In this document: positions 7,688 through 16,402 of the stretch, in pieces
How the letters are laid out: every line of letters begins with the position of its first letter
Numbering within the stretch: position 1 is the first letter of the stretch
From: SFEL01 sp963640685
GTDB lineage: Bacteria > Bacillota > Clostridia > Christensenellales > CAG-138
Length of the DNA: 36,878 bases
Direction: 5' to 3'
Assembly: GCA_963640685.1 (NCBI GenBank)
Contig: CAVIAA010000022.1
Coordinates: forward strand, 1-36,878
Notes under the pieces: model-generated
Databases searched by the model: none
What the model saw: only the letters and a program-made list of their open reading frames with translations
Told to the model about the DNA's origin: nothing
Program-made: the position numbers and the translations under genes

Positions 7688-8643
7688 CGGGCAAGCTCCG
7701 CGCCGGTGTAGTAGTGCCTGAGTATCTCCTCATACCCCTTGCCACTAAGCGCCATCGCCCGCGCGCCGTACTGGCTCATGCCAACGCCGTGGCCGTAGCC
7801 CAGCGTGCGTATGGTCACCTCCTCGCCTATCGATATAGTAAAATTCGCGCTGTTGAGCTCCAGCAGCTTTCGCAGCTCCCGCCCGCTCACGGTCGCCCCG
7901 CCGAGGCGCAGCTCCTGCACTCTGCCCCCCTCCGTTCGGGAAATTACCCAAACCTGCTCAGTCAGCTTTTCTTTTTTAAGCCCCGCAGCGGGCCATTTTT
8001 TATTTACCCGCTCCGCAAATTCAGCTTTGCTCAGCGTCACCTCCGCGGCGTATTTCCCCGCCGCCTCCTCACCCGGGCTCTCCACCGAAACGAGGTACGG
8101 CACAGCCGAACAGAACACGTTTTCGGCGTCCTCGGTTCTTCCGCCCGCGCTGGAGTGGTACAGCGCCTCGATAGGCTCGCCCCGGTAGGTCAAATACTCC
8201 CCCGCGGTGGACTGCGCGGCCTCCTTTAGCTTTGCCATATACAGCGCGGCATCGCCCCCGAATTTTTCTCTCAGCTGCTCCGGCGTTTTGTAGCTCTGGC
8301 AGCAGCCGCTGTCGGTGCATACCTCCCCCGCGCCGCAGCCGCCGTTTTCCCGCCGGCGAATTGCATACGTCCTCGCGGCGACCGCCTGCGCCTTCAGCGC
8401 CTCCAGAGGAAAGGACGCGGGCATCTCCGCGCCCACGACCGAGGCTATGTACTCCTCCATGTCGATTTCCGCAACCTCCCCGGTTTCGGCGTTCAGCAGG
8501 CGTATTGTGTCGCCGCTCTGCTCCTTTGAAAGCCGGCAGCCGCGAACGGCGCAGGCGAGCAGCGCCAGCAGCAGCATAATTGAACCGAGCGCCGCAGCGC
8601 CGCGGCTGTAAAGCTGGTCTCTTTTTCTCATATAAGTATTCAT
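7684..8643 (-). CDS. spoIID: Stage II sporulation protein D (SpoIID, lytic transglycosylase)
   Basis: This 319-aa protein cuts peptidoglycan during engulfment of the forespore as part of the SpoIID-SpoIIM-SpoIIP complex. It has an N-terminal membrane anchor (about residues 16-35). Family motifs are EMPASFPLEALKAQAVAARTYA (with the catalytic Glu), CTDSGCCQSYK (Cys residues like those that bind zinc in clostridial SpoIID), YHSSAGGRTEDAENVF and GYGHGVGMSQYGARAMA. The start is uncertain: ATG at 8643 or at 8631, neither with a good ribosome site; longer readings upstream look non-coding. It is divergent from the gene at 8742. SpoIIM and SpoIIP are not in the window. Confidence 0.93.
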   Translation of the reverse strand: MNTYMRKRDQLYSRGAAALGSIMLLLALLACAVRGCRLSKEQSGDTIRLLNAETGEVAEIDMEEYIASVVGAEMPASFPLEALKAQAVAARTYAIRRRENGGCGAGEVCTDSGCCQSYKTPEQLREKFGGDAALYMAKLKEAAQSTAGEYLTYRGEPIEALYHSSAGGRTEDAENVFCSAVPYLVSVESPGEEAAGKYAAEVTLSKAEFAERVNKKWPAAGLKKEKLTEQVWVISRTEGGRVQELRLGGATVSGRELRKLLELNSANFTISIGEEVTIRTLGYGHGVGMSQYGARAMALSGKGYEEILRHYYTGAELAR

Positions 8644-8668
8644 ATGCGGCCATATCCGGCGAAATTCG

Positions 8669-8697
8669 TTGCTATGGCGCCGCTGTCGGGTTATAAT
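8669..8697 (+). promoter_or_regulatory. Sigma-A promoter for the 8742 gene
   Basis: TTGCTA (8669-8674), 17-bp spacer, TATAAT (8692-8697), followed by GGAGGAAAGA before the ATG at 8742. Confidence 0.7.
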
Positions 8698-8741
8698 GTA
8701 AGCAGGAATTTGTCGCCCTCGGGCGAAAATTGGAGGAAAGA

Positions 8742-9491
8742 ATGGCACAGGACACGGAAAAGCTCCGCGAGCTGCTCGCTCAGTATATCGGCGGCGTATA
8801 CGCGGAGGCTCTGCAATATACCGGCGAGCCCGCAAAGGCAAAGGAGGTCACCCGAAGGGTGATGGCGCTGCTGAAGCGCAGCCAGGAGGCCGGCCTTGCG
8901 GTAAACCCATCAATGGCAAAGCGGCTGACGGCGGACTGCTGCAATGAGCTCCGCTATTACGACAGCAGGCGCGCCGCCTTTGTAAACGGCACAATAGCCG
9001 ACATGCCGGATTTTGACACCGCCATATCCGAAATATCGCAGGACGAGGTTCGCGCAAAGGCGCGCAGCGACGCGGAGACAAAGGCGGTTGAGGCGCACGC
9101 GGCAATGCGCGCGGCAAAAGCTGTCGGCGCAAACGTAGTTACCGCAAAGGAAACAGAAAAGCCGGAGAAAAAGCCGTTTAAAAAGCCCGCAAGGCAGCAG
9201 CCGACGGACGACCTGTTCGACGACCTTGACGAGCCGGACGAGCAGGACAACGAGGAGCTTGAGGACTACTACGACGAGCTGCGCGCAAGAAAAAGGCCAA
9301 GGCATGAAAAGGGGCAAAAGCGCGGCGGCTTTTCCGCCGTGGTGCTGGTGTTCATGATTATGCTGCTGATGTTCCTGCTTATCTGCCTTGCCGTAATGCT
9401 CATGAAGTGCGGCATAATACCCGGCGCGGACAGCGACATCGTTCGCACCTTTGCGATATGGTTCAACGGGCATCTGTTCCCGCTATATTAA
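8742..9491 (+). CDS. Membrane-anchored protein of unknown function with helical N-terminal domain
   Basis: This 249-aa protein has three parts: a helical N-terminal domain (about residues 1-110), a strongly charged linker (Lys-rich then Asp/Glu-rich, about 130-185) and one C-terminal membrane helix (about 198-226), followed by ~23 residues outside. The N-terminal part (pairing, RVMALLKRSQ helix) faintly recalls sigma-70 region 2 or regulators that bind it, but I see no firm match. ATG at 8742 follows GGAGGAAAGA closely. It has its own promoter and precedes the NfeD-FloA genes by 74 nt, perhaps in the same run. The function is unknown. Confidence 0.65.
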   Translation: MAQDTEKLRELLAQYIGGVYAEALQYTGEPAKAKEVTRRVMALLKRSQEAGLAVNPSMAKRLTADCCNELRYYDSRRAAFVNGTIADMPDFDTAISEISQDEVRAKARSDAETKAVEAHAAMRAAKAVGANVVTAKETEKPEKKPFKKPARQQPTDDLFDDLDEPDEQDNEELEDYYDELRARKRPRHEKGQKRGGFSAVVLVFMIMLLMFLLICLAVMLMKCGIIPGADSDIVRTFAIWFNGHLFPLY

Positions 9492-9565
9492 ACATTTGTT
9501 TACAATGTCGCCCGCCTGTCGATGATATTATATACTTAGGAACACACTGTACAGGAGGTGATAAA

Positions 9566-10069
9566 ATGGATCCCATAATGGATTATATCATGGGCTGGAG
9601 CGCTCCCGCCCTCATCTGCCTCATACTCGGGCTGATCCTTATGGTTTCAGAAATGTTTACCCCCGGAATGGGTATTCCCGGCCTCATCGGCGGGTTGTGC
9701 CTGCTGGGCGCGGTAGTGCTCCGGGCGGATTCCCTCACCGCTGCGCTCATCACCCTGATACTCATACTGCTTCCCTTAATGATCGCAGCCGGCATAATAT
9801 TCCGCTCCCTTTCCGGCGGCGTGCTGTCCCGCTCCAGGATAGTATTGAAGGACTCCATAGACGGAGAATCCACCTCCCTCGGCGATAAGGACTCCCAAAG
9901 CCTTATAGGACTGGAGGGTGAATGTGTTACCGCGCTCAGACCCGTGGGCGTGGGCGAATTTTTCGGCAGGAGGCTGGATATCGTAAGCGACGGCGGCTTC
10001 ATACAGAAGGGCGCAAGGGTCAGGATCACCGACATAGACGGAGTAAGGATAATAGTAAAAGAGATATAA
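9566..10069 (+). CDS. NfeD-like membrane protein
   Basis: This 167-aa protein has about three membrane helices (residues 12-90), then an OB-fold domain typical of NfeD C-termini (LIGLEGECVTALRPVGVGEFFGRRLDIVSDGGFIQKG). NfeD proteins are encoded beside SPFH/flotillin proteins and are thought to work with them in membrane microdomains. The start ATG at 9566 has AGGAGGTG upstream. floA follows after one small gene, so this is the yqeZ-floA-type locus of Firmicutes. It lacks the ClpP-like protease domain of long NfeD forms. Confidence 0.9.
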   Translation: MDPIMDYIMGWSAPALICLILGLILMVSEMFTPGMGIPGLIGGLCLLGAVVLRADSLTAALITLILILLPLMIAAGIIFRSLSGGVLSRSRIVLKDSIDGESTSLGDKDSQSLIGLEGECVTALRPVGVGEFFGRRLDIVSDGGFIQKGARVRITDIDGVRIIVKEI

Positions 10070-10073
10070 TAAT

Positions 10074-10319
10074 ATGAGCTACAAATTCTGCAAAAAATGC
10101 GGCACCCTCTACAACGAGGCGGACGGCGAATGCCCCCGCTGCACCGATAAAATGCTCACCGACGAGGGCTTGCGGGACGCCGTATACGATACCCGTATGA
10201 GCGAGGAGGAGTCCGAACAAAAGCGCAGGAAGGACTGGAAGCGCCTTATCATTGGCGTGCCGGCGTTTATCGCCTTCATATATGCCATATTCTTCCTGTA
10301 TAAGATCTTAATAACATAA
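10074..10319 (+). CDS. Small zinc-ribbon membrane protein
   Basis: This 81-aa protein begins with a zinc ribbon (CKKC near residues 6-9 and CPRC near residues 20-23) and ends with one membrane helix (about 58-78, GVPAFIAFIYAIFFLYKILI). It starts 4 nt after the NfeD stop and ends 23 nt before floA, so it is almost surely in the same transcript. No function is known; the position suggests a partner of FloA or NfeD. Confidence 0.8.
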   Translation: MSYKFCKKCGTLYNEADGECPRCTDKMLTDEGLRDAVYDTRMSEEESEQKRRKDWKRLIIGVPAFIAFIYAIFFLYKILIT

Positions 10320-10342
10320 TTGTTGAGTAAAGGAGAAGAGCT

Positions 10343-11314
10343 ATGGATCCATTCGCCCTTGTTGTCATTCTTGTTCTTATAATAATTTTCCTTGCCGTAT
10401 TCTTCAGCTTTGTTCCGATAGGGCTGTGGATATCCGCGACTGCCTCCGGGCTGAAGGTAGGCATAGGCCAGCTCGTCGCAATGCGCATAAGGAAGGTAGT
10501 CCCCTCCCGCATAATCAACCCCGCGATAAAGTCCGCCAAGGCGGGCATGAGCCTTTCCCTGAACAAGCTTGAGGCGCACTACCTTGCGGGCGGAAACGTA
10601 GACCGCGTGGTAAACGCGCTTATCGCCGCGCAGCGCGCCGGCATACCTCTCGACTTTGAGCGCGCCTGCGCCATAGACCTTGCCGGGCGCGACGTGCTCA
10701 ACGCGGTGCAGATGAGCGTCAACCCCAAGGTGATAGAGACCCCCGTAATAGCCGCGATAGCCAAGGACGGCATAGAGCTCAGAGCCAAGGCCCGCGTAAC
10801 CGTCCGCGCCAATATAGACCGTCTGGTAGGCGGCGCGGGCGAGGAGACCATCATCGCCCGAATAGGCGAGGGCATAGTCACAACCGTCGGCTCATCACAG
10901 AGCCACAAGGACGTTCTGGAAAACCCCGACCTCATATCCCAAACGGTGCTCAGCAAGGGTCTTGACGCGGGCACCGCCTTTGAGATTCTCTCCATAGACA
11001 TAGCCGATGTGGACGTTGGCCGCAATGTCGGCGCTCAGCTCCAGATAGACCAGGCCGAGGCGGATAAGCGCATTGCGCAGGCCAAGGCCGAGGAGCGCCG
11101 CGCAATGGCTGTTGCCCAGGAGCAGGAAAACAAGGCGGAGGTGCAGGGCATGCGCGCCCGCGTTATCGAGGCCGAGGCAGAGGTGCCCCGCGCCATTGCC
11201 GCCGCCTTCCGCGAGGGCAAGCTGGGCGTCATGGATTACTACAACATGCAGAACGTCATATCCGATACCCACATGCGGGACGCCATAGCCGGCGACACCG
11301 GCAAGGATTCCTGA
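10343..11314 (+). CDS. floA: Flotillin-like protein FloA (SPFH family, UPF0365)
   Basis: This 323-aa protein has an N-terminal membrane hairpin (residues 4-35), an SPFH domain (about 60-220) and a coiled-coil C-terminal part rich in Ala, Glu and Gln (QAEADKRIAQAKAEERRAMA trend), as in FloA/YqfA of Bacillus. FloA scaffolds fluid membrane microdomains that affect cell-wall synthesis, secretion and signalling. The start ATG at 10343 has AAAGGAGAAG upstream. It lies downstream of an NfeD-like protein, the usual pairing. Confidence 0.95.
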   Translation: MDPFALVVILVLIIIFLAVFFSFVPIGLWISATASGLKVGIGQLVAMRIRKVVPSRIINPAIKSAKAGMSLSLNKLEAHYLAGGNVDRVVNALIAAQRAGIPLDFERACAIDLAGRDVLNAVQMSVNPKVIETPVIAAIAKDGIELRAKARVTVRANIDRLVGGAGEETIIARIGEGIVTTVGSSQSHKDVLENPDLISQTVLSKGLDAGTAFEILSIDIADVDVGRNVGAQLQIDQAEADKRIAQAKAEERRAMAVAQEQENKAEVQGMRARVIEAEAEVPRAIAAAFREGKLGVMDYYNMQNVISDTHMRDAIAGDTGKDS

Positions 11315-11351
11315 TGAACGCCACATATCGCCGCAAAGGAGGTGTGCAGCC

Positions 11352-11798
11352 GTGGACGGCCTTATAGCCCTCGCGATCATCATATACGCCGTATCCTACA
11401 TCGCCGGGAAGAGCACGGCCAAGCGCCCCCGGCGCGCCGCGCCGCAGAGGAAACACCGCACGCAGACGCAGGAATACCGCCCGCAGGAGCAGGAGCCCGC
11501 GCTCTGTACGCATGACGACCCCGATACCTTCCGCCCGGCGGCGCCTTTTAAGGAGGCATATTCCGGCAGCCTGAGCTACCGTTCCACCGAGGGCATAGGC
11601 ACCGAAAGCGTACCGTGCAGCCTGACCGGCCACGACCACCCGGACGTCAATGCGGACGCGCACCCCGACGTCCACGCAGGCATACCTTCGCAGGAGGAGC
11701 CCGCCCGCCCCTTTCTCTCCGCCGCAGACCGCGACGCCTGCAAGCGCGCAGTCATATACGCGGAAATACTTGGCAAGCCCCGGGCACTCCGCAGATAA
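11352..11798 (+). CDS. Small membrane-anchored protein downstream of floA
   Basis: This 148-aa protein has an N-terminal membrane helix (residues 3-20, GLIALAIIIYAVSYIAG), a basic stretch (RPRRAAPQRKHR), and then a disordered, His/Asp/Pro-rich region with a local DHPDVNADAHPDVHAG pattern (about residues 95-115) that could bind metal. The start is GTG at 11352, with AAAGGAGGT about 8 nt upstream. It occupies the place of a third gene in floA operons, but I do not recognise the family. A terminator follows. Confidence 0.72.
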   Translation: MDGLIALAIIIYAVSYIAGKSTAKRPRRAAPQRKHRTQTQEYRPQEQEPALCTHDDPDTFRPAAPFKEAYSGSLSYRSTEGIGTESVPCSLTGHDHPDVNADAHPDVHAGIPSQEEPARPFLSAADRDACKRAVIYAEILGKPRALRR

Positions 11799-11815
11799 AT
11801 AAAAGCACAGCAAAA

Positions 11816-11842
11816 AGGCTCCCTTTCGGGAGCCTCTTTTTT
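11816..11842. terminator. Bidirectional terminator between the floA run and prdB
   Basis: Eight-bp stem AGGCTCCC/GGGAGCCT with a TTTC loop, a T run after it on the plus strand and an A run before it (a T run on the minus strand). It serves both converging transcripts. Confidence 0.9.
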
Positions 11843-11849
11843 GTTGAGT

Positions 11850-12575
11850 TTAGACCTTGGCCTGATACTCGAAGGGCAGGGGTACGATGGTACCGGGAGT
11901 CGTGATGAGCTCCAGCTGCTCCAGGGTGGCCTTTACGATGGCGGTCTGCTGCTCTACGTTGTGGGGTGCGCCGGCGTTTGCGCCCATGGGAACCAGGGGA
12001 GCAACCGCGCGGGGGGTACCGGTCTGCTTAACAACGGGGGGCAGAGCTGCGATGATGATGGTGGGGATACCTACGGATTCGATTGCTCTCTGCACAAGAA
12101 CTGCAGAGCGGTGGCAGGTGCCTCACCCAGCGGTCATCAATACCGCGTCTACGTTTTCATCCTTGAGGCGCTTGGCGATAGCGGGGCCGGTCTCGTGGGT
12201 GAACTTTTCAATGTTGCCGCCGCCGCCCATGAAGCCTACATGAACGGGAGCAACGCCCTTTATGAAGCCCTCCTTGGCCAGCTCATGCAGCCTGTCAATG
12301 GGGAACATGCAGTTGATGTCCTTGTTGACGTCGCTGTTGTCGTAGCCGCCGTGGGAAACCATCAGGTCGCTGGAGGGGGTGGAATCGTAGATCTCACGCC
12401 AGGTGAAGTCGCCCGCGAGGTTGAAGCGCTTGTCTTCCTTGCGGTGTACGCCAGCCGCGGTCGCAAGGGCTATTACCATCTCGTTCAGGGGCTTGGTTAC
12501 GGGCGCCCATACCGGCGGAGGCGTAATGGGAACGAAGATTTCGGACTGTAGTCCCTTAACAACTGTTAAGTTCAT
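11850..12575 (-). CDS. prdB: D-proline reductase selenoprotein subunit PrdB (in-frame UGA = selenocysteine)
   Basis: PrdB is the selenium subunit of D-proline reductase, which opens the D-proline ring to 5-aminovalerate; Sec is the active-site nucleophile. The reading frame of 241 residues is interrupted once, by UGA at 12125-12123, in the context VLMTAG-U-GTCHRSAVL. The two halves are both conserved and in one frame, so it is a single Sec protein rather than two genes. The Sec sits in a UxxC motif (U-G-T-C). A hairpin just 3' of the UGA (12088-12108) fits a bacterial SECIS. The start ATG at 12575 has AGGAGG upstream. It is the last gene of the prdC-prdA-(small protein)-prdB run, and a tRNA-Sec gene lies 4 kb upstream. 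Confidence 0.96.
12088..12108 (-). promoter_or_regulatory. SECIS-like hairpin of prdB
   Basis: Perfect 7-bp stem CTCTGCA/TGCAGAG with a 7-nt loop, GTTCTTG in the mRNA. It starts 14 nt after the UGA codon. Position, size and a G at the first loop position fit bacterial SECIS elements, which bind SelB within the coding sequence. Confidence 0.8.
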
Positions 12576-12595
12576 TTTTATCCTCCTATTAAAAT

Positions 12596-13099
12596 TTAGT
12601 TTCTATGCTTGGCCTGCATTTCTGCCTGCCTTCTCATGTACATATCGTGATTGCTTACGTATTTTTTGTTCGGCTCGGCGCTGAGCTGCCTTGGCGCGCT
12701 CATTACCCATGCCACAGGCTGACCATCCTTTATTTCGTAGTCCGTAAGGAACATTCGCATGGGGAATCGGAATCCACCCGGGCAGTTTGTGAGTTGCAAA
12801 CCCGTGGCTCCGTCCTGAACGTCGTTTACCCTGCCCTCCATTATGAAGGTCTTGCCCTCCTCAACGGCGGTTATCTCAGGGTACGCAACGGGGGCTGCCA
12901 CAGGCCCGAGCTGTTCCGGAAAACTCATGTTCCAGCCAAACTCCTGGCCGACTATCAGCGGGTGCTCATGGAGCAGCATCCACTGCGGTATCTCAAGATA
13001 CCCGAGGCGTCCCTTGAGGTCGATGGCGGCGCTGCCGTCCTCCCTCAGCTCCACAAGAACGCCTTCAATGTAGATGATCTTATCGCCAAACTTCAGCAT
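12596..13099 (-). CDS. Proline reductase cluster protein (CBO2463/CBO2479-type)
   Basis: This 167-aa soluble protein lies between prdA and prdB. It begins with a short beta-rich part (DKIIYIEGVLVELREDGSAAIDLKGRLGYLEIPQWM), followed by a second one (IMEGRVNDVQDGATGLQLTN). Small proteins of this kind are known from proline-reductase clusters of Clostridia, but their role is not established. It starts 4 nt after the prdA stop and ends 20 nt before prdB, which implies coupled translation. It has no membrane segment, and Cys is scarce, so it is not an obvious redox protein. I am sure of the context and less sure of the family name. Confidence 0.72.
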   Translation of the reverse strand: MLKFGDKIIYIEGVLVELREDGSAAIDLKGRLGYLEIPQWMLLHEHPLIVGQEFGWNMSFPEQLGPVAAPVAYPEITAVEEGKTFIMEGRVNDVQDGATGLQLTNCPGGFRFPMRMFLTDYEIKDGQPVAWVMSAPRQLSAEPNKKYVSNHDMYMRRQAEMQAKHRN

Positions 13100-13103
13100 A
13101 TCT

Positions 13104-14954
13104 TTAGTTGTACTTTTCCTTGCGCTTTTCGCTCATGGGCAGGGACTGCTCGTTTGCGACCAGCTCAATCTTCTTGCCGGTGGCGTTCTCGATGAGCTCG
13201 ACGTTGGTGGCCTTTACGTTGGGGTTCCACTTCTTCTCGGGAGCCTTTACGGCCTCGCCGCCCATCTGTGCCTTGAGCATTGCAAGAGCGCGGATAGCGT
13301 CTTCCTTGCAGAGGGTGTTGCAGCCGAGAACCTCGTTCTCGATACCGGCCTCGGACTTGTTGTTGTCGACCATGGAGGTCATGTACTTGTTGCCGACGAC
13401 CAGCGCGCCCTGTACCGCGCAGAAGGACATACCAACGACGGGAACGCCGCGCATACCGATCTGCTCGAGGTGGGAAGCGAAGTCAACGTGGTTGTTGCCG
13501 AAGCCCTCGGTGGTTACGAACGCACCGTCAACGTCCATGGATTCTACGGTCTGGCCAACGCGGCGGGATACGTAGAACTTTTCGCCGTTGATCTGAGGGG
13601 AGCCGACGAATACAACGCCGCAGAGGTCGATCTCGGGGTCGTTGAGGCACTCGAGAACCAGGGGCTCTCTCCAGTAGTGACGGGACATCTCCTTGGAGGC
13701 GGGGCCTATGCAGGTGAGTGCATGTACGGCGCCATCCAGAACCTCAAGAGGATTGCACACTACGGGGACGTTGCCGAGGTCTACGTTGGGCTTGCCGCCC
13801 AGCATGCCGACGGGCTCCATGGGGAGCAGCAGGTTGTCGTGCATTGCGCCCTGACCCATGATCTCCTTGACGATGACGACCTTTTTCTTATGGGGATGAC
13901 GCTTCTGCTCGAAGGTCTCGGTCTCAACGCAAAGGCTCTCGTCCAGCTTCTTGAGGGCTACGCGGATCTCCTGAGTGATGATGTCGGTTGCATGATGCGC
14001 CGCGAGAGGGCCGGGGCGGGTCATGTTGGTCTTGGCCTTGATGGTCATCTGGGTCTTGATGAATATCTCACCCTTCTCGGGGCAGCCGGGACGGCCCCAC
14101 ATGATGTTCTCATCGAGGATGCCCTCGGAGGAGCCGAACTCACCGATCTGAACGCCGTCGTCGTCGGTACCGGTCAGCATCATTACTACGCCGTCCAGAA
14201 CGCGGGTGGTGCCCATGCCCAGTACGTCGTCGTCGCTCTCCTTGGTAGCGATGGGCTGAACGTCCATGATGGTCTCGGAATAGGTGTGGTACTCAGCGGG
14301 GGTGATGATGTCGATCTTGAGGTCGTGTACCAGCTCCTGAGAGTCGATGCACTCCTTCTCGATGCCCTCGCGGATGTAAAGTACGGTGCCGTCGATCTTG
14401 GTCTCGGGGCCGCGCTTTACTTCGGTTATCTTGAAGTGCTTGCGGGTGAGGGTGCGGATGACCTTCTCCTCAGCCTCGGCCTCCTCGGCTGCGGGTGCTG
14501 CTGCACCGGCAACTGCTGCGGGAACCGCCGCGCCGGCTGCGCCAGCGCCTGCGAATGCGCCGATGGGGAGCTCGAGGTCAATGCCCTTGCCCTCGTCGAT
14601 GTGGATCTTCAGAACGCCGCCCTTGCAGGCAACGGGAGCTGCTTCAACGGCTGCGGGGGCTGCTGCGGGGGCTTCCTCGGCTGCGGGAGCCTCGGGAGCT
14701 ACCTCCTTCATGCCCTCGAGAAGGTCGGGGGTCAGCGGGGTGAGGGAGTCAGCGGTCTTGGTAAGGGTCGCGCCCATCGCCTGACCGATGGTCACGGCAC
14801 CGTCCAGCTTGAGCAGACCGGATTCTACCAGATCGTCAAAGATGGCGGGGTCTTCGAGGTTGTGCTCGGAGAGAACTACGCCAGCTTCGGCTCTGCAGCA
14901 CAATACGGCGGGGTCATTCTTGTGCTCAAGTGCGTATTCGGCTGAAATAGACAT
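13104..14954 (-). CDS. prdA: D-proline reductase proprotein PrdA (pyruvoyl enzyme)
   Basis: PrdA is made as one chain and cleaves itself into two subunits, leaving a pyruvoyl group derived from a Cys that binds the substrate amine. This protein has 616 residues. The likely cleavage point is Thr414-Cys415 in the stretch HALTCIGPASKE, very near the site known in C. sticklandii (Cys421), giving a ~45-kDa and a ~22-kDa subunit. A glutamate-reductase-like region with conserved MGQGAMHDNLL and NEVLGCNTLCKED stretches follows the family. Residues ~86-165 form two Ala/Glu-rich linkers around a short segment. The start ATG at 14954 has AGGAGGAAA upstream. It acts with PrdB. Confidence 0.95.
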   Translation of the reverse strand: MSISAEYALEHKNDPAVLCCRAEAGVVLSEHNLEDPAIFDDLVESGLLKLDGAVTIGQAMGATLTKTADSLTPLTPDLLEGMKEVAPEAPAAEEAPAAAPAAVEAAPVACKGGVLKIHIDEGKGIDLELPIGAFAGAGAAGAAVPAAVAGAAAPAAEEAEAEEKVIRTLTRKHFKITEVKRGPETKIDGTVLYIREGIEKECIDSQELVHDLKIDIITPAEYHTYSETIMDVQPIATKESDDDVLGMGTTRVLDGVVMMLTGTDDDGVQIGEFGSSEGILDENIMWGRPGCPEKGEIFIKTQMTIKAKTNMTRPGPLAAHHATDIITQEIRVALKKLDESLCVETETFEQKRHPHKKKVVIVKEIMGQGAMHDNLLLPMEPVGMLGGKPNVDLGNVPVVCNPLEVLDGAVHALTCIGPASKEMSRHYWREPLVLECLNDPEIDLCGVVFVGSPQINGEKFYVSRRVGQTVESMDVDGAFVTTEGFGNNHVDFASHLEQIGMRGVPVVGMSFCAVQGALVVGNKYMTSMVDNNKSEAGIENEVLGCNTLCKEDAIRALAMLKAQMGGEAVKAPEKKWNPNVKATNVELIENATGKKIELVANEQSLPMSEKRKEKYN

Positions 14955-15017
14955 TTGTTTCCTCCTATATGAATTATATTTGGCACTTAAGTTTTTTGGC
15001 TTAAGTTAAACCACTTA

Positions 15018-16352
15018 TTAAAATTCGCTGAGGTCCTGATCCACCGTCTTGCTTACGGTCAGGTGCCTGTACAGCGGGTGATGTATGGTACGCATGACGT
15101 GGTCTGTCTGGTGAATGACCTTGAGACCCATCTTGAGCGTGCCGCAGGTAACGACTGTGTTGGAGCAGTCGGAGCAGTTGCCGATTATGAGGTACTCTGC
15201 GCCCGCGCGCTTCATTTCCATTACCTTTGCTATCTGGCCGGGGCAGTTGCCGGGGTTCTCGCACTTGCGGGGCGCGCCGGGCTTGGTTTCGATCGCCTGC
15301 TTGCAGAAGGTCACGGAAACTACCTCGCCGTTGTACTTCTTTGCAATGTCCCTCATGCGGGGCTCGCCGCCGCCGCAGGCACAAACCAGCAGGCCGACCT
15401 TTGCGCCGTGCAGATCCGGGAAGGGAACAGTCACGATTATCGCGCCGGTGGTCTTGGTGGTGGGGGCTTCGAGGGTGGTGGGGAGGCCGGTGAACGCGCC
15501 GCCCATGATTATCTCGCCGTAGTCGCCTTCGATGCCGCCGACCTTGTCCAGCATATCCTCAACGGCTATGCCTACCGGCATATCCATGAATACCTGAGCC
15601 TCGGGGCCGCCGTGTACCTGGCCGAGAACGGATATGTTCTTGCAGATGCAGGGCTTCTGATCCTCAACCGCTTCCGCAACGCGGAGCACGGTTTCGCAGT
15701 TCACAACGTTTGCGTGCGCTGCGGAGGGGAGCTGGGTGGGCCCAAGAAGAATGCCGAGGCACTCGCGAACTACCGCGCGCTCCTCGCCCATCGGGTATAT
15801 ATCCGGGAGAAGATGTATGCTGATCTCCGGCTTGTCCGCAATGGCCTTCTTAACGGCCGAGATAGCCTTCGCGTTCTTGCGCTTTATGGCGAATATCGCC
15901 TTCTTGGCGTTGGACATCTCCATGCAGTACTCAACGCCGCGAACCGTCTTTTCCGCCTGCTGCTCGAGCTGGAGTATGTTGTGCTTGAGCCCGGGCTCGC
16001 ACTCCGCCGCGTTAACGAGTATGTAGCCGCCCTCAAGGTCCGCGCCGAGCTTAACGCCGGTCGGGAAGCCTGCGCCGCCCATGCCGACTATGCCGGCCTC
16101 CTTAACCATGTCGAGCTTGTTCTCGCTCTTTTTAATAGGAACGAACTTATCCGGCTGCTCCTCGTCGGGCTGAATGACGATGGCCTGATCCGTTACCTCT
16201 TCTACTACGCCGTACACGGAGGAGAAGATGTTCGCGCCGAGTCCGGTCGGCGTGGCGACGAGGGTGCCCTTTTCGACCTTGTCGCCGGGCTTAACTATCG
16301 CCGCGCAGGGCGCGCCGACATGCTGCTTGAGCAAAAGCTTGATTTTCCTCAT
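15018..16352 (-). CDS. prdC: Proline reductase-associated electron transfer protein PrdC (RnfC-like)
   Basis: This 444-aa protein is related to RnfC and passes electrons to proline reductase. It has an N-terminal barrel-like part (KQHVGAPCAAIVKPGDKVEKGTLVA trend), an NADH/FMN-binding motif (GIVGMGGAGFPTGVKLG), and a C-terminal part rich in Cys (CACGGGEPRM; C-ENPGNC; GNCSDCSN), likely for redox exchange. Some PrdC proteins contain Sec, but here there is no in-frame UGA and Cys is used throughout. I set the start at ATG 16352, with AAAGGA about 8 nt upstream; the ATG at 16361 is too close to that site. It is first in the prd operon, behind its own promoter (16478-16507). Confidence 0.93.
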   Translation of the reverse strand: MRKIKLLLKQHVGAPCAAIVKPGDKVEKGTLVATPTGLGANIFSSVYGVVEEVTDQAIVIQPDEEQPDKFVPIKKSENKLDMVKEAGIVGMGGAGFPTGVKLGADLEGGYILVNAAECEPGLKHNILQLEQQAEKTVRGVEYCMEMSNAKKAIFAIKRKNAKAISAVKKAIADKPEISIHLLPDIYPMGEERAVVRECLGILLGPTQLPSAAHANVVNCETVLRVAEAVEDQKPCICKNISVLGQVHGGPEAQVFMDMPVGIAVEDMLDKVGGIEGDYGEIIMGGAFTGLPTTLEAPTTKTTGAIIVTVPFPDLHGAKVGLLVCACGGGEPRMRDIAKKYNGEVVSVTFCKQAIETKPGAPRKCENPGNCPGQIAKVMEMKRAGAEYLIIGNCSDCSNTVVTCGTLKMGLKVIHQTDHVMRTIHHPLYRHLTVSKTVDQDLSEF

Positions 16353-16402
16353 GATGCCCATCCTTTTCTTTTTTAATATTTGGTATCGATCATATAAAAA
16401 AC

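Noticed and set aside
12123..12125. prdB as a pseudogene with a nonsense mutation
   Set aside because: UGA lies at the known Sec position with a SECIS-like hairpin, and a tRNA-Sec gene is nearby; both halves are well conserved.
13074..14945. A 623-codon open frame on the plus strand, antisense to prdA
   Set aside because: It mirrors the codon pattern of prdA exactly, has a repetitive Leu/Gly/Val translation, no ribosome site and no family match; it is a shadow of a GC-biased gene.
15018..16352. PrdC as a second selenoprotein
   Set aside because: The frame is uninterrupted and has Cys at the candidate redox positions; there is no in-frame UGA.
15063..16376. A 437-codon frame antisense to prdC
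   Set aside because: Same reason: prdC is clearly the real gene and the antisense product has no recognisable domain.
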